64,000 bases of DNA from Pseudacidovorax intermedius. Its GTDB lineage: Bacteria; Pseudomonadota; Gammaproteobacteria; Burkholderiales; Burkholderiaceae_C. The notes below the pieces were generated by a model. That model had not been told where the DNA came from and ran no database searches. It saw nothing but the letters and a program-made list of their open reading frames with translations. The stretch lies in assembly GCF_003350475.1 (NCBI RefSeq), contig NZ_QQAV01000003.1, positions 85,965 through 149,964 on the forward strand, read 5' to 3'. The position numbers were made by a program, and so were the translations under genes. The stretch's first letter is position 1. Each line of letters opens with the position of its first letter. Shown one piece after another: positions 18,855 through 28,874 of the stretch.

Positions 18855-18926
18855 CGTCAGGAAGAGAAAGACGCCGCAGGGGGCAAGGAGGGAGTGCGAT
18901 GATAGCCACGCACTTCTGCGCCCATC

Positions 18927-19553
18927 ATGTCCGAAGCCAACCCCTTCCTGCCGCTTTTCCCCCTCGGAACCGTGCTCTTTCCGGGCGGGCTGCTGCCGCT
19001 GCGGATCTTCGAGCTGCGCTACCTGCAGATGATCGGCGAGTGCCACAAGGCCGGCACGCCCTTCGGCGTGGTCGGGCTGATGCGGGGCGCGGAAGTGCGA
19101 GCCGCCGCAGCGGCGCCCGAGGTCTTCGCGGACCTGGGCACGCTGGCCACCATCCGCCACCTGGAGTCGCCCCAGTCCGGCCTGCTGGTCATCGAATGCG
19201 TGGGCACCGAGCGCTTCCGCATCCTGGAGCGCCGGCAGCAACCCAACGGCCTGTGGACGGCGCGCACCGAAGTGTTGCCGCCCGAAGCCCGCGTGCCCGT
19301 GCCGGACGACCTGCTCGGCGTGGCCGATGGGCTGCGCCAGTTCGCCGAGACCCTGCGCCAGCGCGGCGGGCCGCTGCCCCTGGCCGAGCCGCCGGACTAC
19401 GACGACTGCGCCTGGGTGGCCAACCGCTGGTGCGAGCTGCTGCCCTTGCCCTCCGAGATGCGGCAGCGCCTGCTGGCCCTGGACAGTCCGCTGGTTCGCC
19501 TGGAGCTGGTGAGCGACCTGCTGGCGCAGACGCGCATCTCGGGCCAGCGCTGA
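18927..19553 (+). CDS. Stand-alone LON substrate-binding-domain protein
   Basis: A 208-residue protein made only of the N-terminal LON domain (start FLPLFPLGTVLFPGGLLPLRIFE, then YLQMIGECHKAGTPFGVV and later RRQQPNGLW). It lacks the AAA+ ATPase and serine-lysine protease parts of Lon, so it cannot degrade proteins itself. Small LON-only proteins are widespread; a substrate-binding or adaptor role is usually supposed but not proved. Two cysteines late in the protein (DCAWVANRWCELL) are notable. It reads toward lysS, 221 bases further on. Confidence 0.92.
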   Translation: MSEANPFLPLFPLGTVLFPGGLLPLRIFELRYLQMIGECHKAGTPFGVVGLMRGAEVRAAAAAPEVFADLGTLATIRHLESPQSGLLVIECVGTERFRILERRQQPNGLWTARTEVLPPEARVPVPDDLLGVADGLRQFAETLRQRGGPLPLAEPPDYDDCAWVANRWCELLPLPSEMRQRLLALDSPLVRLELVSDLLAQTRISGQR

Positions 19554-19649
19554 GCGAACGGCGCGGACCGCATCCCCCCGTCATCACACTGCGAGCACGC
19601 AGGCTGCGTTCCCGCGGCGCACGCACCGCGTTGCGCAGCGCGGCCCCGC

Positions 19650-19655
19650 TAAAAT
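19650..19655 (+). promoter_or_regulatory. Possible -10 element of lysS
   Basis: TAAAAT in GCTAAAATCGCC lies 120 bases before the lysS ATG. The nearest -35-like TTGCGC (19631-19636) is only 13 bases away, too close for a standard promoter, so only the -10 is supported. The context closely resembles the acpP upstream element. Confidence 0.35.
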
Positions 19656-19774
19656 CGCCGGCCGCGCTGCACCGGGCCCCCGGCCCGGCGACCCTGGCGC
19701 CCTTCCCCTGACAGCCGCCCTCCCCCCGGTCGCCCCCGCGCCCGGCGGCGGCCTCCAACTGCACGACGCCCTCC

Positions 19775-21313
19775 ATGTCCGACCACACCACGCCGGCCGC
19801 TGCCGCCCCTTCCGTTGACGACAACCAGCTGATCGCCGAACGACGCGAGAAACTGAAGGCGCTGCGGGCCGGCCAGGCCGAGGGCCGCGGCGTCGCCTTC
19901 CCCAACGACTTCAAGCCCGCCGACCGCGCCGACGCCCTGCTCGCCGCCCATGGCGAGACGCCCGCCGAGACGCTCGAAGCCACGCCCGTGGCCGCCAGCG
20001 TGGGCGGCCGCATGATGCTCAAGCGCGTGATGGGCAAGGCCAGCTTCGCCACCCTGCAGGACGCCACCGGCCGCATCCAGCTCTACGTCACCCGCGACGC
20101 CCTGGGCGAAGAGGCCTACGCCGACTTCAAGAAGTGGGACCTGGGCGACATCGTCGGCGCCGAAGGCACGCTGATGAAGACCAAGACCGGCGAGCTGTCG
20201 ATCAAGGTCAGCCGCCTGCGCCTGCTGACCAAGAGCCTGCGTCCGCTGCCCGACAAGTTCCACGGCATGAGCGACCAGGAGCAGAAGTACCGCCAGCGCT
20301 ACGTCGATCTGATCACCGACGAGGCCGCCCGCACGCGCTTCGCGGCCCGCAGCAAGGCCGTGAGCGGCATCCGCGAATTCATGGTGAGCCATGGCTTCCT
20401 GGAAGTGGAGACGCCCATGCTCCATCCCATTCCCGGCGGTGCCAATGCCAAGCCCTTCGTCACGCACCACAACGCGCTCGACCAGGAGATGTACCTGCGC
20501 ATCGCGCCGGAGCTCTACCTCAAGCGCCTGATCGTGGGCGGCTTCGAGCGCGTGTTCGAGATCAACCGCAACTTCCGCAACGAAGGCATCTCGGTCCGTC
20601 ACAACCCCGAGTTCACGATGATGGAGTTCTACGCGGCCTACTGGAACTACCGCGACCTGATGGACTTCACCGAAGCGCTGATCCGCGACGCCGCCACCAA
20701 GGCCGTGGGCACGCTGCAGCTGACCTACCAGGGCAAGCCGGTGGACCTGGCCGCGCCCTTCGAGCGCCTCACCATCCGCGAAGCCATCGTCAAGCACACC
20801 GAGGCAAGCGACAACGTGGACAGCCGCGACTGGCTGATCGCCGCGCTGCGCAAGCTGGGCATGAGCGAGGAGAAGGACCGCCTGAGCGGCCGCACCCTGG
20901 CCAGCCTACAGGTGCTGTACTTCGAGGAAGTGGTCGAAGAAAAGCTCTGGCAGCCGACCTTCATCATGGAGCACCCGACCGAAATCTCGCCCCTGGCCCG
21001 CGCCAACGACGAGCGGCCCGAGGTGACCGAGCGCTTCGAGCTCTACATCACCGGCCGCGAGTTCGGCAACGGCTTCTCGGAGCTGAACGACGCCGAGGAC
21101 CAGGCCGCCCGCTTCAACGCCCAGGTGGCCGCCAAGGACAGCGGCGACGACGAGGCGATGTATTTCGACCACGACTTCGTGCGCGCGCTGGAGTACGGCA
21201 TGCCCCCCACCGGCGGCTGCGGCATCGGCATCGACCGCTTCATGATGCTGCTGACCGACTCGCCCAGCATCCGCGACGTGATCCTGTTCCCGGCACTGCG
21301 GCGCGAGGGCTGA
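19775..21313 (+). CDS. lysS: Lysyl-tRNA synthetase, class II
   Basis: Charges tRNA-Lys. It has 512 residues, normal for the class II enzyme. An N-terminal anticodon-binding OB domain ([21 protein letters not shown]) is followed by the class II core with motif 2 ([20 protein letters not shown]) and motif 3 ([21 protein letters not shown]). The ATG at 19775 begins [31 protein letters not shown] sequence, as usual in the group. It appears monocistronic: the next gene is on the other strand and the upstream LON gene ends 221 bases away. Confidence 0.98.
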   Translation: MSDHTTPAAAAPSVDDNQLIAERREKLKALRAGQAEGRGVAFPNDFKPADRADALLAAHGETPAETLEATPVAASVGGRMMLKRVMGKASFATLQDATGRIQLYVTRDALGEEAYADFKKWDLGDIVGAEGTLMKTKTGELSIKVSRLRLLTKSLRPLPDKFHGMSDQEQKYRQRYVDLITDEAARTRFAARSKAVSGIREFMVSHGFLEVETPMLHPIPGGANAKPFVTHHNALDQEMYLRIAPELYLKRLIVGGFERVFEINRNFRNEGISVRHNPEFTMMEFYAAYWNYRDLMDFTEALIRDAATKAVGTLQLTYQGKPVDLAAPFERLTIREAIVKHTEASDNVDSRDWLIAALRKLGMSEEKDRLSGRTLASLQVLYFEEVVEEKLWQPTFIMEHPTEISPLARANDERPEVTERFELYITGREFGNGFSELNDAEDQAARFNAQVAAKDSGDDEAMYFDHDFVRALEYGMPPTGGCGIGIDRFMMLLTDSPSIRDVILFPALRREG

Positions 21314-21371
21314 GCGTGGCGGCAAGCCAGCCCGTCGGAGCGGTCGCGGGCGGCCCTCTTCCAGTCCCGCG

Positions 21372-23015
21372 TCAGTAGCCCAACGAGAAGCCGCCCATGG
21401 TGTCAAGCCCATTGGGGTACTGTTGCCCGGAAACCGGGAGACCACCCACTTGCAACACCGACATCAATGACGTGGCCCCGGTGGTCGCGTTGACAAGATA
21501 GGCGCGCAAGCTCTGCCCCAGCGTACGCGTGTCGATGTCGGACAGATAGCCGAACCGGCCCGATGCATCGAACGTCGGGACCGCATGCGGGAGCGGTGCC
21601 CCCAACAGGCTTAAGGTTCCATTGATGGGGTCAACCGCGTAGCGCTGTGTGACCGGAGCGGCCGCAGGCGTACCGACGTTTTCGAACTGCCCAACATAGA
21701 GTACGTGCGCATGCGGATGGACCGCCAGCCGGCTGAATGTGGGCAAGGCACGGCGCGCTGAACTCACCTCGCTGATCGCCCCTGTCGCAGGGTCCACCCG
21801 GAAGCTCTTGAGCGCATAAGTGGTCGTTGGATTGCTCCCCCCAGTCGCCATCGCAGTAGTGCCGTATGCGAATCGCCCGTCCGGCGTGAAAGATACGAAT
21901 GCGTCGGAATCCAGGTCGAAACGCCCGGTCCGTCGAAGTAAACCGGTCTGAAGATCGACGGCGTAGACGGTAACCGACAAGGGTGACGCCGAGCTGGGGA
22001 CGGATCGGTCCAATGACGAGAAGGCAAAGGCGAAGCGGCCACTGGGATCAAAACGGAGTTCAGCCACAGCAGGCATCGTTGTCGAGTCGACCTCGCTCAC
22101 TGCGCCATTGCTGGCGTCCACTCGCAACAACCGCAACGGCAGCGCAGCCCAGGTTGGAACAGCTCCTGGTGCATTGGTCTGCCTGTAACCGGCGCTGTAG
22201 AGAAAGCGACCGGAAGGATGCATCATGAGCCTGCGGGCCACGAACGGCGCAGCGCCATCGCGCCATTGGACCAACGACGCAGAACGCTCAGAGATGCTGC
22301 CGTCCTGCCGCAGCGCACGCCGGTATACGTCGGAGATGCCCGTGCTCGTAACCCCGCCCTGGCTTGTCACGGTGCCCCCGCGGATCACGTAAGCCCAGCG
22401 GCCACCGGGATGAGGTACGGCGATCTCCGGATCGACCGCCTCGTCGTCCAAGGGACTTGCAAGGTTGACGGCGACAGGGGCCGTGCCTAAGGCGCCTGTG
22501 GCCGGATCAATCGGATGACTTCGCACCTGGACGTTTTGCGGCAGCAGGTATTCGTTCTGGTGGCTTACCGCCACGTAAGCAAAGCGGGCGACCATTCCGC
22601 TGCAGATCACGGTGGTGCGGGGATCTTCCGGACCCGCCTCGCCGGCCGCCGTGCCAGCGTCGACCGTGCATTGACGCGCAGGATCGACAGGCGGCGATTT
22701 GACGGAAACCGAATAGCGGCCTCCCCGGGGGAGCGCCGTCGAGAAGGCAAAGGTGCCGTCCGCTTCGGGCACCACTTCTTCCGCGCCGTTCAGTTGCAGC
22801 ACCAGCCCAGGCGGGACCCAGCCATCAAGCCGACCGCGAACCTGAAAAGTGGCCGTTGCCTGCGGCGTGTCGCCGCCGGCTGGATCGGCCGAAGTGCCGG
22901 GGCTCGATCCTGAAACAGGCATGAAGGCCCCACCACCTCCTTGGCTTCCACCCCCTCCGCATGCCATCAATGCGGCGGCAACGGCCCACCCGGCCAACCA
23001 GGCTCTTGCGTTCAC
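21372..23015 (-). CDS. Predicted lipoprotein with beta-propeller (lactonase-like) fold
   Basis: A 547-residue exported protein of unknown function. A lipobox ends ALMAC, giving lipidation at Cys19, followed by a Gly/Ser linker and an Ig-like segment. From about residue 150 there are repeated blades of the kind YVAVSHQNE, HPSGRFLYSAGYRQT, FDPSGRFAFAFSS, FTPDGRFAYGTT and VHPHAHVLYVGQ, as in cytochrome-D1/lactonase-type seven-bladed propellers. I chose the GTG at 23015 because AGGGAG lies five bases before it; a GTG at 23021 is possible. Codon third positions and overall GC are visibly lower than in the neighbours, and the gene sits alone between lysS and a DUF167 gene, suggesting acquisition. 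Enzymatic activity should not be assumed. Confidence 0.8.
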   Translation of the reverse strand: MNARAWLAGWAVAAALMACGGGGSQGGGGAFMPVSGSSPGTSADPAGGDTPQATATFQVRGRLDGWVPPGLVLQLNGAEEVVPEADGTFAFSTALPRGGRYSVSVKSPPVDPARQCTVDAGTAAGEAGPEDPRTTVICSGMVARFAYVAVSHQNEYLLPQNVQVRSHPIDPATGALGTAPVAVNLASPLDDEAVDPEIAVPHPGGRWAYVIRGGTVTSQGGVTSTGISDVYRRALRQDGSISERSASLVQWRDGAAPFVARRLMMHPSGRFLYSAGYRQTNAPGAVPTWAALPLRLLRVDASNGAVSEVDSTTMPAVAELRFDPSGRFAFAFSSLDRSVPSSASPLSVTVYAVDLQTGLLRRTGRFDLDSDAFVSFTPDGRFAYGTTAMATGGSNPTTTYALKSFRVDPATGAISEVSSARRALPTFSRLAVHPHAHVLYVGQFENVGTPAAAPVTQRYAVDPINGTLSLLGAPLPHAVPTFDASGRFGYLSDIDTRTLGQSLRAYLVNATTGATSLMSVLQVGGLPVSGQQYPNGLDTMGGFSLGY

Positions 23016-23035
23016 TGTCACTCCCTTTTTGTTCT

Positions 23036-23047
23036 GGACTGCAGTCC
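23036..23047. promoter_or_regulatory. Palindrome upstream of the propeller lipoprotein
   Basis: GGACTGCAGTCC is a perfect 12-base palindrome 20 bases before the lipoprotein gene, and a related half, GCAGTCC, recurs at 23059-23065. The spacing suits a dimeric regulator overlapping the promoter. No convincing -10/-35 pair could be placed around it. Confidence 0.35.
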
Positions 23048-23192
23048 TATGTAAACTAGCAGTCCGGATGCCCGCGACGGCTGCGCAAGAGCCTAGCAGT
23101 GCCGTGCGGCGATTCGCACTCCCTCCGAAACTAAAAGCCAGAATCAGGAATTTGTGCCTAGGCTCGGAATCGCGTCCTGCCGAACCGGCGTG

Positions 23193-23426
23193 TCAGGTGC
23201 GGGCAACCTTCACCAGCTTCATCCGCCCACCCGCGCCGGCGTGGATGTCGACGGCAGCCTTGGCCACGCCCAGTTGTTTCGCCACCAGGGCGATCAGCTC
23301 GGCATTGGCCTTGCCGTCCACCGGCGGCGACTTGAGCTGGGCCAGCCAAGTGCCGTCTTCCTGCTGCACCAGCGTGCTCGCCCGGGCGTTGGGCTTGACC
23401 TTCACCTGCAGCATGGTGGTCGCCAT
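23193..23426 (-). CDS. DUF167 (YggU-family) small protein
   Basis: A 77-residue cytoplasmic protein of the UPF0235/YggU type. Diagnostic stretches are VKVKPNARAS, then SPPVDGKANAELIALVAKQLGV and the end GRMKLVKV. I start it at the ATG at 23426 (MATTMLQVKVK); in-frame sequence further upstream is antisense to nagZ. It begins 11 bases after the nagZ stop, so it is the last gene of the nagZ transcript. The structure is known for relatives, but no function is established. Confidence 0.9.
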   Translation of the reverse strand: MATTMLQVKVKPNARASTLVQQEDGTWLAQLKSPPVDGKANAELIALVAKQLGVAKAAVDIHAGAGGRMKLVKVART

Positions 23427-23437
23427 GGGCCGCGTTC

Positions 23438-24541
23438 TCAGACGGTGGCGGGCAGCAGCGCGCGGGCGTGGCGGTAGGCCGGATCGGCCATCAGCGCGTC
23501 CCAGCCCAGTGCCTCCCCGCGCGGCAGCAGGGCCCGACGGCGAGCTTCGCGTTCGGGCGACGGCGCGAGTTCGCCACTCGCGCGCGCCTGCGTCATCGCA
23601 TCCAGGAATTCGTCCAGCACCGCGCCGCCGTTCAGGCTCTGGTTGCACAGCAGCGCCAGGTCGCAGCCGGCCTTCAGGGCCTGCAGCGCCGCCTGGGCGG
23701 GCGTCAACAGCCGGCCTTCGAGGTGGCGAGCACCTTCCATGCTGAGGTCGTCGCTGATAACCGCGCCGGTGAAGCCCAGGCGCTGGCGCAGCACCTCCTG
23801 CAGCCACCGGGAAGAGAAGCCCGCGGGCCGCGCATCGACGGCGGGATAGACGACATGCGCCGGCATCACCGCCGCCAGGCTCGCACTGAGCCAGCGATAG
23901 GGTGCGGCGTCGTCGGCCAGGATCTCCTCCAGGCCACGCGGATCGACCGGCACGGCCACGTGCGAATCAGCCGCCGCGAAGCCGTGACCGGGGAAATGCT
24001 TGCCGCAATGCGCCATGCCGGCATCGCGCAGGCCGTGCATCACCGCCCGGGCGAGCGCTGCGACGACGGCGGGGTCGCGGTGGAAGCTGCGGTTGCCGAT
24101 GACGGCGCTACGCGAGGCCGGCGCATCGCCCGCCGCCGCGTCGGCATGGTCCAGGTCCAGCACCGGCGCGAAGGAGAAGCCGATGCCGCAGGCGCGCAGC
24201 TCCGCTGCCAGCACCTGGCCGAGGGCGACCGCCGCGTTCAGTGCGCGCTGCGGGCCGTCTCCCCCCGACTGCCACTGCATGCCCAGCGACCGCATCGACG
24301 GCAGCGCCGTGAAGCCATCCGTGCGGAAGCGCTGCACGCGGCCGCCCTCATGGTCCACCGCGATCAGCAAATCGGGCCGCAGTGCCTGGATCTCGGCCGA
24401 GAGCGCCGTGATCTGCGCCCGGCTCTCGAAGTTGCGGCTGAAGTAGATGCAGCCGCCCACAAGCGGATGTTGCAGGCGGCGCCGGTCGTCGGCCGTAAGG
24501 GCGGTGCCGGCGACGTCGATGATGAGTGGGGAATCGGTCAT
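23438..24541 (-). CDS. nagZ: Beta-N-acetylglucosaminidase NagZ (family 3)
   Basis: Removes N-acetylglucosamine from anhydromuropeptides during peptidoglycan recycling in the cytoplasm, which in some bacteria feeds signals for beta-lactamase induction. The 367-residue protein has the family 3 hallmarks AVDHEGGRVQRF, the catalytic-loop histidine in HCGKHFPGHG, and the nucleophile Asp in AVISDDLSMEGA. The ATG at 24541 (MTDSPLIIDVAG) gives the standard start. It lies downstream of acpS by 105 bases on the same strand, in an order common to Burkholderiales. Confidence 0.97.
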   Translation of the reverse strand: MTDSPLIIDVAGTALTADDRRRLQHPLVGGCIYFSRNFESRAQITALSAEIQALRPDLLIAVDHEGGRVQRFRTDGFTALPSMRSLGMQWQSGGDGPQRALNAAVALGQVLAAELRACGIGFSFAPVLDLDHADAAAGDAPASRSAVIGNRSFHRDPAVVAALARAVMHGLRDAGMAHCGKHFPGHGFAAADSHVAVPVDPRGLEEILADDAAPYRWLSASLAAVMPAHVVYPAVDARPAGFSSRWLQEVLRQRLGFTGAVISDDLSMEGARHLEGRLLTPAQAALQALKAGCDLALLCNQSLNGGAVLDEFLDAMTQARASGELAPSPEREARRRALLPRGEALGWDALMADPAYRHARALLPATV

Positions 24542-24646
24542 GGGGTCCAGGTCGGGCACGATGCCCAGAGAACAGACGGCGGGGCGACGGGCAGGCGCTT
24601 TCAGACTGCCGGGCGGGCGCCGATCACGGGAGCGCGCAACGCCTGC

Positions 24647-25042
24647 TCAGTCGCGCTTCTCGACCACCACGAAGCTGGCCGCATAGTCGGCCTCGTCGGT
24701 GACGGTCACATGCGCGCTCAGGCCCTGGGCCTCGAACCAGCTCTTGAGCGGGTCATGCAGCGCGATGTACGGCTTGCCGCTGCGGTCATTGAGGATTTCG
24801 CACAGCCGCCAGCTCATGGGCATGCGCATGCCCAGCCCGATGGCCTTGCTGAACGCTTCCTTGGCCGAGAAGCGGGTGGCCAGGTAACGCATGCCGCGCG
24901 CCGGCCAGCGGCTGCTGCGCTGGCGCCAGATCGCGAGCTCGGCATCGCCCAGCACGCGCTCGGCGAAACGGTCGCCCTGCCGGCCGACGGTGGCTTCGAT
25001 GCGACGGATGTCGCACAGGTCGGTGCCGATGCCGTGGATCAC
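24647..25042 (-). CDS. acpS: Holo-[acyl-carrier-protein] synthase
   Basis: Transfers 4'-phosphopantetheine from CoA to the serine of ACP; a partner is encoded at 38191-38430. The 131-residue protein has the two family motifs, [13 protein letters not shown] at the N-terminus and [13 protein letters not shown], supplying the magnesium-binding Asp and Glu. The start is the GTG at 25042, fixed by the conserved IHGIGTDL and by a GTGA overlap of four bases with the pdxJ stop. Translational coupling to pdxJ is therefore likely, an arrangement also seen in E. coli. Confidence 0.97.
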   Translation of the reverse strand: MIHGIGTDLCDIRRIEATVGRQGDRFAERVLGDAELAIWRQRSSRWPARGMRYLATRFSAKEAFSKAIGLGMRMPMSWRLCEILNDRSGKPYIALHDPLKSWFEAQGLSAHVTVTDEADYAASFVVVEKRD

Positions 25043-25803
25043 GAGGCAGCCGCGTCGATGCAGCGCAGGTAGGCGCGCGTGGTGGCGTCGTAACCGGCTT
25101 CGAGCGCGTCGGCGACGAAGGCATGGCCGATGGACACCTCCTTGACCTGCGGCACGGCGCGCAGGAAGTCGGCGAGGTTGTCCTGGCTCAGGTCGTGGCC
25201 GGCATTCACCTCGAGGCCAGCGGCCTGCGCAGCCTGCGCGGCGGCGGCGTAGCGGGCGAGCACCGCGTCGGCATCGGGCCGGCCGCGGGAGGCCGCATAG
25301 CCTTCGGTGTAGAGCTCGATACGGTCGGCTCCCACGGCGCGGGCCGCAGCCATCATCTCGGGCACCGGGTCCATGAACAGGCTCACGCGCACGCCGAGGG
25401 CTTTCGCCTCGGCGATCAGCGGGCGCAGGCGCTCGGCGTCCTGCGGGAAGGTCCAGCCGTGGTCGCTGGTGAACTGGTCCTCGCTGTCGGGCACGAAGGT
25501 GGCCTGGTGCGGGCGCAGCTCGCGCACGAAATCCATCAGGTTGTGGAAGGGGTTGCCTTCGATGTTGAACTCCACGCCTGGCCAGTCCTGCTTCAGCAGC
25601 GCGTGCAGTTCGTGCACGTCGTCGGCGCGGATGTGGCGGGCGTCCGGCCGCGGATGCACGGTGATGCCGTGCGCGCCGGCCTGCAGGCACAGTGTGGCGG
25701 CGCGGGTGACGCTGGGAATGCCCAGGTGGCGGGTGTTGCGCAGCAGCGCGACCTTGTTGACGTTGACGGACAGTGCCGTGCGGGAGGAAGTGGCGGTGTT
25801 CAC
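25039..25803 (-). CDS. pdxJ: Pyridoxine 5'-phosphate synthase
   Basis: Condenses 3-amino-2-oxopropyl phosphate with deoxyxylulose 5-phosphate, the ring-closing step of the DXP-dependent vitamin B6 pathway. It has 254 residues. Family sequence includes [35 protein letters not shown] and GHDLSQDNL. The start is a GTG at 25803. Its stop overlaps the acpS start. recO ends 58 bases upstream, and the whole lepA-to-nagZ series runs the same way. Confidence 0.97.
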   Translation of the reverse strand: MNTATSSRTALSVNVNKVALLRNTRHLGIPSVTRAATLCLQAGAHGITVHPRPDARHIRADDVHELHALLKQDWPGVEFNIEGNPFHNLMDFVRELRPHQATFVPDSEDQFTSDHGWTFPQDAERLRPLIAEAKALGVRVSLFMDPVPEMMAAARAVGADRIELYTEGYAASRGRPDADAVLARYAAAAQAAQAAGLEVNAGHDLSQDNLADFLRAVPQVKEVSIGHAFVADALEAGYDATTRAYLRCIDAAAS

Positions 25804-25861
25804 GGATGGACCTTCGGCTTGGCCTGCGAAGCGGGTGCGTCGACCCTGGGCCGGGCGCGCT

Positions 25862-26641
25862 TCACAGATCCTGCAGGTCGCGCATCATCTGCCGGGTGCG
25901 CAGCTGGGCGACGCCGCAATGGTAGTGGAGCAGTTGACGCAGCTGGCCGCGTAACGCCCCGCTGGCGCCGGCCGACAGCTCGGCCACGGCACGCAGCGTG
26001 CGGGTGAAGGGGGCCGGATCGGCCAGTGCCCGCTGCAGCGATTGCCAGCCTTCGGCGGCGAGCGCGGCGGGCTCGTCCTCGTCGGCCTCGCGCAGCCCGG
26101 CCTCGGGCACCAGCAGATAGCGGCCGCCCGGCGTGAGCGGACTCAGGGTGAGGGTCTGGACATCGAGGTCGGGCAGGAAGCCGATCTCGCGCAGCAGCAG
26201 CAGCTCGAAGGCTCGCAGGGCCGAGGCCTGTACCGCCTGCTGCGAGGCCGGATCGTGCGGCGTGCCCAGCACCTGGACCACGGCCGCATAGGCGTCGAAC
26301 AGCGCCGGGTGCGCATCCTCGCGCGCCAGCAGGCGCAGCAGAAGCTCGTTGAGGTAGTAGCCCGACATCAGCGCATCGCCGGTGGGCATGACGTGCCCGC
26401 CCATCCATTCGGCGGACTTGAGCGTGCGCACCTCGGCATCGCCGCCGAAGGCAAGCTGCAGCGGCTGCAGCGGCAGCAGCACCGGCCGGAAGTTGGAACT
26501 CGGCCGCTTGGCTCCCTTGGCCACCAGCGCGATGCGCCCGTGATGGCGCGTGAACACCTCCAGGATCAGGCTGGACTCGCTCCAGTCGTAGCGATGCAGC
26601 ACGAAGGCGGGTTCATGCGCGACCCGGCGGCTGGTCGCCAC
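25862..26641 (-). CDS. recO: DNA repair protein RecO
   Basis: Mediates annealing and RecA loading with RecR in the RecFOR gap-repair pathway. The 259-residue protein has the N-terminal OB domain ([26 protein letters not shown]), then [19 protein letters not shown] and a helical C-terminal part ending in [15 protein letters not shown]. The start codon is a GTG at 26641, one base after the era stop. It therefore belongs to the lepB-rnc-era-recO transcript. It is slightly longer than the E. coli protein, and no zinc-binding cysteine cluster is seen. Confidence 0.95.
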   Translation of the reverse strand: MATSRRVAHEPAFVLHRYDWSESSLILEVFTRHHGRIALVAKGAKRPSSNFRPVLLPLQPLQLAFGGDAEVRTLKSAEWMGGHVMPTGDALMSGYYLNELLLRLLAREDAHPALFDAYAAVVQVLGTPHDPASQQAVQASALRAFELLLLREIGFLPDLDVQTLTLSPLTPGGRYLLVPEAGLREADEDEPAALAAEGWQSLQRALADPAPFTRTLRAVAELSAGASGALRGQLRQLLHYHCGVAQLRTRQMMRDLQDL

Positions 26642-26642
26642 G

Positions 26643-27695
26643 TCACTCGTAGCCGAAGCTTTTCACACGGGCTTCGTCGTCGGCCCAGCCGGAGCGCACC
26701 TTCACCCACAGCTCGATGAACACCTTGGCGTCCATCAGCTTCTCCAGTTCCTGGCGCGTCTCCATGCCGATGCGCTTGATGCGCTCGCCCTTGTCGCCGA
26801 TCACCATGGCCTTGTGGCCGTCGCGTTCGACCACGATGGTGGCGGCAATCTTGACCAGGCGCTTGTGGCCCTTCTTCTGCGGCGGCTCTTCCTCGAACTT
26901 GTCGACGACCACGGTGGAGGTGTAGGGCAGCTCGTCGCCGGTCAGGCGGAAGAGCTTTTCGCGCACCGTCTCCCCGGCCAGAAATTTCTCGCTGCGGTCG
27001 GTCAGTTCCTCCGCGTCGTACCACCAGTTCTGCTCGGGCAGGTACTTGGCGCAGATGGCGAACAGGCGCTCGATGTCCTTGGCGTTCTTGGCCGACATGG
27101 GCACGAACTCGGCGAAGCGGTCCTGCGCCTCGCCGCCGTGCTCGCGCTGCATCTGCTGCAGCCACGGGGCCAGGTCGGCGCGGCGCAGCACGGTGTCGAG
27201 CTTGTTGGCGATCAGCAGCACAGGGATGTTGCGGTCGAGCAGGCCCAGCACCTTGGCATCCGCCGACGTGAAGCGGCCGGCCTCGACCACGAACAGGATC
27301 AGGTCCACGTCGGCCACCGCGCCAAGCACCGTCTTGTTGAGCGAGCGGTTGAGCGCATTGGCGTGACGCGTCTGGAAGCCCGGCGTGTCGACGAACACGA
27401 ACTGCGTGCCGCCCGGGCCCTCGGCGTCGGCCACCGTACGGATGCCGGTGATGCGGTGGCGCGTGGTCTGGGCCTTGCGCGAGGTGATGCTGATCTTCTG
27501 GCCCACCAGCGCATTCATCAGCGTGGACTTGCCGACGTTGGGCTTGCCGACGATGGCCACCAATCCGCAACGCTGGCCCGGGATGGGCTGGGCCTGCACG
27601 CCGGCGGGCATCGCCGGCATGGGCGGCATGTGGTCGGGCACGGGATCGTGGTCGGGTTCGGACGGAAGGTCGGGAAGGTCGTTGTGGTCGTTCAT
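26643..27695 (-). CDS. era: GTPase Era
   Basis: An essential GTPase that binds 16S rRNA and assists 30S maturation. The 350-residue protein has the P-loop [10 protein letters not shown], the switch region TTRHRITG, the G3 motif DTPGFQ and the G4 NKLD, followed by a C-terminal KH domain ([18 protein letters not shown]). An acidic, Pro/Met-rich extension of about 40 residues precedes the G domain (from the ATG at 27695), longer than in E. coli. It lies 17 bases after rnc and one base before recO, so it sits in the conserved rnc-era-recO operon. Confidence 0.97.
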   Translation of the reverse strand: MNDHNDLPDLPSEPDHDPVPDHMPPMPAMPAGVQAQPIPGQRCGLVAIVGKPNVGKSTLMNALVGQKISITSRKAQTTRHRITGIRTVADAEGPGGTQFVFVDTPGFQTRHANALNRSLNKTVLGAVADVDLILFVVEAGRFTSADAKVLGLLDRNIPVLLIANKLDTVLRRADLAPWLQQMQREHGGEAQDRFAEFVPMSAKNAKDIERLFAICAKYLPEQNWWYDAEELTDRSEKFLAGETVREKLFRLTGDELPYTSTVVVDKFEEEPPQKKGHKRLVKIAATIVVERDGHKAMVIGDKGERIKRIGMETRQELEKLMDAKVFIELWVKVRSGWADDEARVKSFGYE

Positions 27696-27712
27696 GACAG
27701 CAAGAAGGAGGT

Positions 27713-28399
27713 TCAGCGGCCGCGGGTCTTCAGGCGCTGCAGCATGGTGGCGGCCGCCGCCTGCTCGCCGGCCCGTCGGGAGCCGCCGCTGCCGCGCTCG
27801 ACCAGGCCCAGTTCCGGCACCTCGCACTCGACCTCGAAGGTCTGCTTGTGCGCGGCGCCCAGGGTACCGACGACGCGATAGGCCGGCAGTTTCATTTTGT
27901 GGCCCTGCAGCCATTCCTGCAGTTCGGTCTTGGGGTCCTTGGAGGCGGCGCTCATCTGCGGGTCGATGTCGACGCCCGCATACAGGCGCTGGACCAGCGC
28001 CTGCGCCGGGCCGAAGCCGGCGTCCAGGTAGACGGCGCCGATCAGCGCCTCGACCGCGTCGGCCAGGATCGACGGCCGGGCCGCGCCGCCCGAGCGGGCC
28101 TCGCCCTCGCCCAGCCGCAGCAGGCCGGGCAGTTGCAGGTGCTGCGCGATGCCATGCAGCGTGTCCTGCTTCACGAGGTTGGCGCGCACACGCGACAGGT
28201 CACCCTCGGCCTGGCGGGCCAGCCGGGTGTAGAGCAGATGCGAGATGGCCAGGCCCAGCACCGAATCGCCCAGGAATTCCAGGCGCTCGTTGTGCTCGGC
28301 CGAATAGCTGCGGTGCGTGAGGGCCCGCTGCAGCAGGCGCTCGTCGGAGAAGGCATGCCCCAGGCGCGCCTGGAGCGCCGCCAGGCTGCTCGGATTCAC
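27713..28399 (-). CDS. rnc: Ribonuclease III
   Basis: Cleaves double-stranded RNA in rRNA and mRNA processing. The 228-residue protein has the signature [14 protein letters not shown], with the catalytic acidic residues Glu41 and Asp45, and a C-terminal dsRNA-binding domain ([20 protein letters not shown]). The start appears to be a GTG at 28399 ([14 protein letters not shown]). It is encoded between lepB/DUF4845 and era, the standard arrangement. In other bacteria RNase III regulates its own operon; no leader stem was identified here. Confidence 0.97.
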   Translation of the reverse strand: MNPSSLAALQARLGHAFSDERLLQRALTHRSYSAEHNERLEFLGDSVLGLAISHLLYTRLARQAEGDLSRVRANLVKQDTLHGIAQHLQLPGLLRLGEGEARSGGAARPSILADAVEALIGAVYLDAGFGPAQALVQRLYAGVDIDPQMSAASKDPKTELQEWLQGHKMKLPAYRVVGTLGAAHKQTFEVECEVPELGLVERGSGGSRRAGEQAAAATMLQRLKTRGR

Positions 28400-28454
28400 G
28401 TGAAGACTTCCCTGTCGTTGTGGTGCCGCAGCCTGCTGGAACCCGAAGTGGCTC

Positions 28455-28811
28455 TCAGTCGGTGCGGCCGGAGTATTTCATCAGCAGCCACGCCGGTCCG
28501 ACCAGATGGATCTGCTTCTCGTAGGCAAAGGAGACCACCACCTTGTCGCCCACCTTCTGCACCTCCAGGTCCTTGCCCGAGATGGCGGTGAAGTCGTCGA
28601 TGGCCTGGCCCCGGTCGAACAGCGAGCGGACCTCGGGCACGGTGGTGCCGGCCTTGGCGCGCTCCGCCGCCTTCATGATGGCCTGGTACTCGATCAGCGT
28701 GGGCACCAGTTGGGCGGCGACCACGCCGACGCAGCCCAGCACGACCACGACGAACAACAGCCCGATGAACGAAATGCCCCGTTGACGGGTTCTGCCTTCG
28801 CCTGCCCTCAT
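28455..28811 (-). CDS. DUF4845 single-pass membrane protein
   Basis: A 118-residue protein with an N-terminal type-IV-pilin-like hydrophobic segment ([20 protein letters not shown]) followed by a small periplasmic domain ([17 protein letters not shown]). It matches the DUF4845 proteins found between lepB and rnc in betaproteobacteria. I use the ATG at 28811, which has AAGGAG eight bases upstream, rather than the GTG at 28820 inside that site. The position suggests a link with LepB or membrane protein handling, but the function is unknown. The pilin-like N-terminus lacks a clear prepilin cleavage Glu. Confidence 0.88.
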   Translation of the reverse strand: MRAGEGRTRQRGISFIGLLFVVVVLGCVGVVAAQLVPTLIEYQAIMKAAERAKAGTTVPEVRSLFDRGQAIDDFTAISGKDLEVQKVGDKVVVSFAYEKQIHLVGPAWLLMKYSGRTD

Positions 28812-28874
28812 GAACTTCACTCCTTCGCCGGGATGACCCGCCCTCGTTGCCCGCCGCCACGCTGCGGCGCCTGA

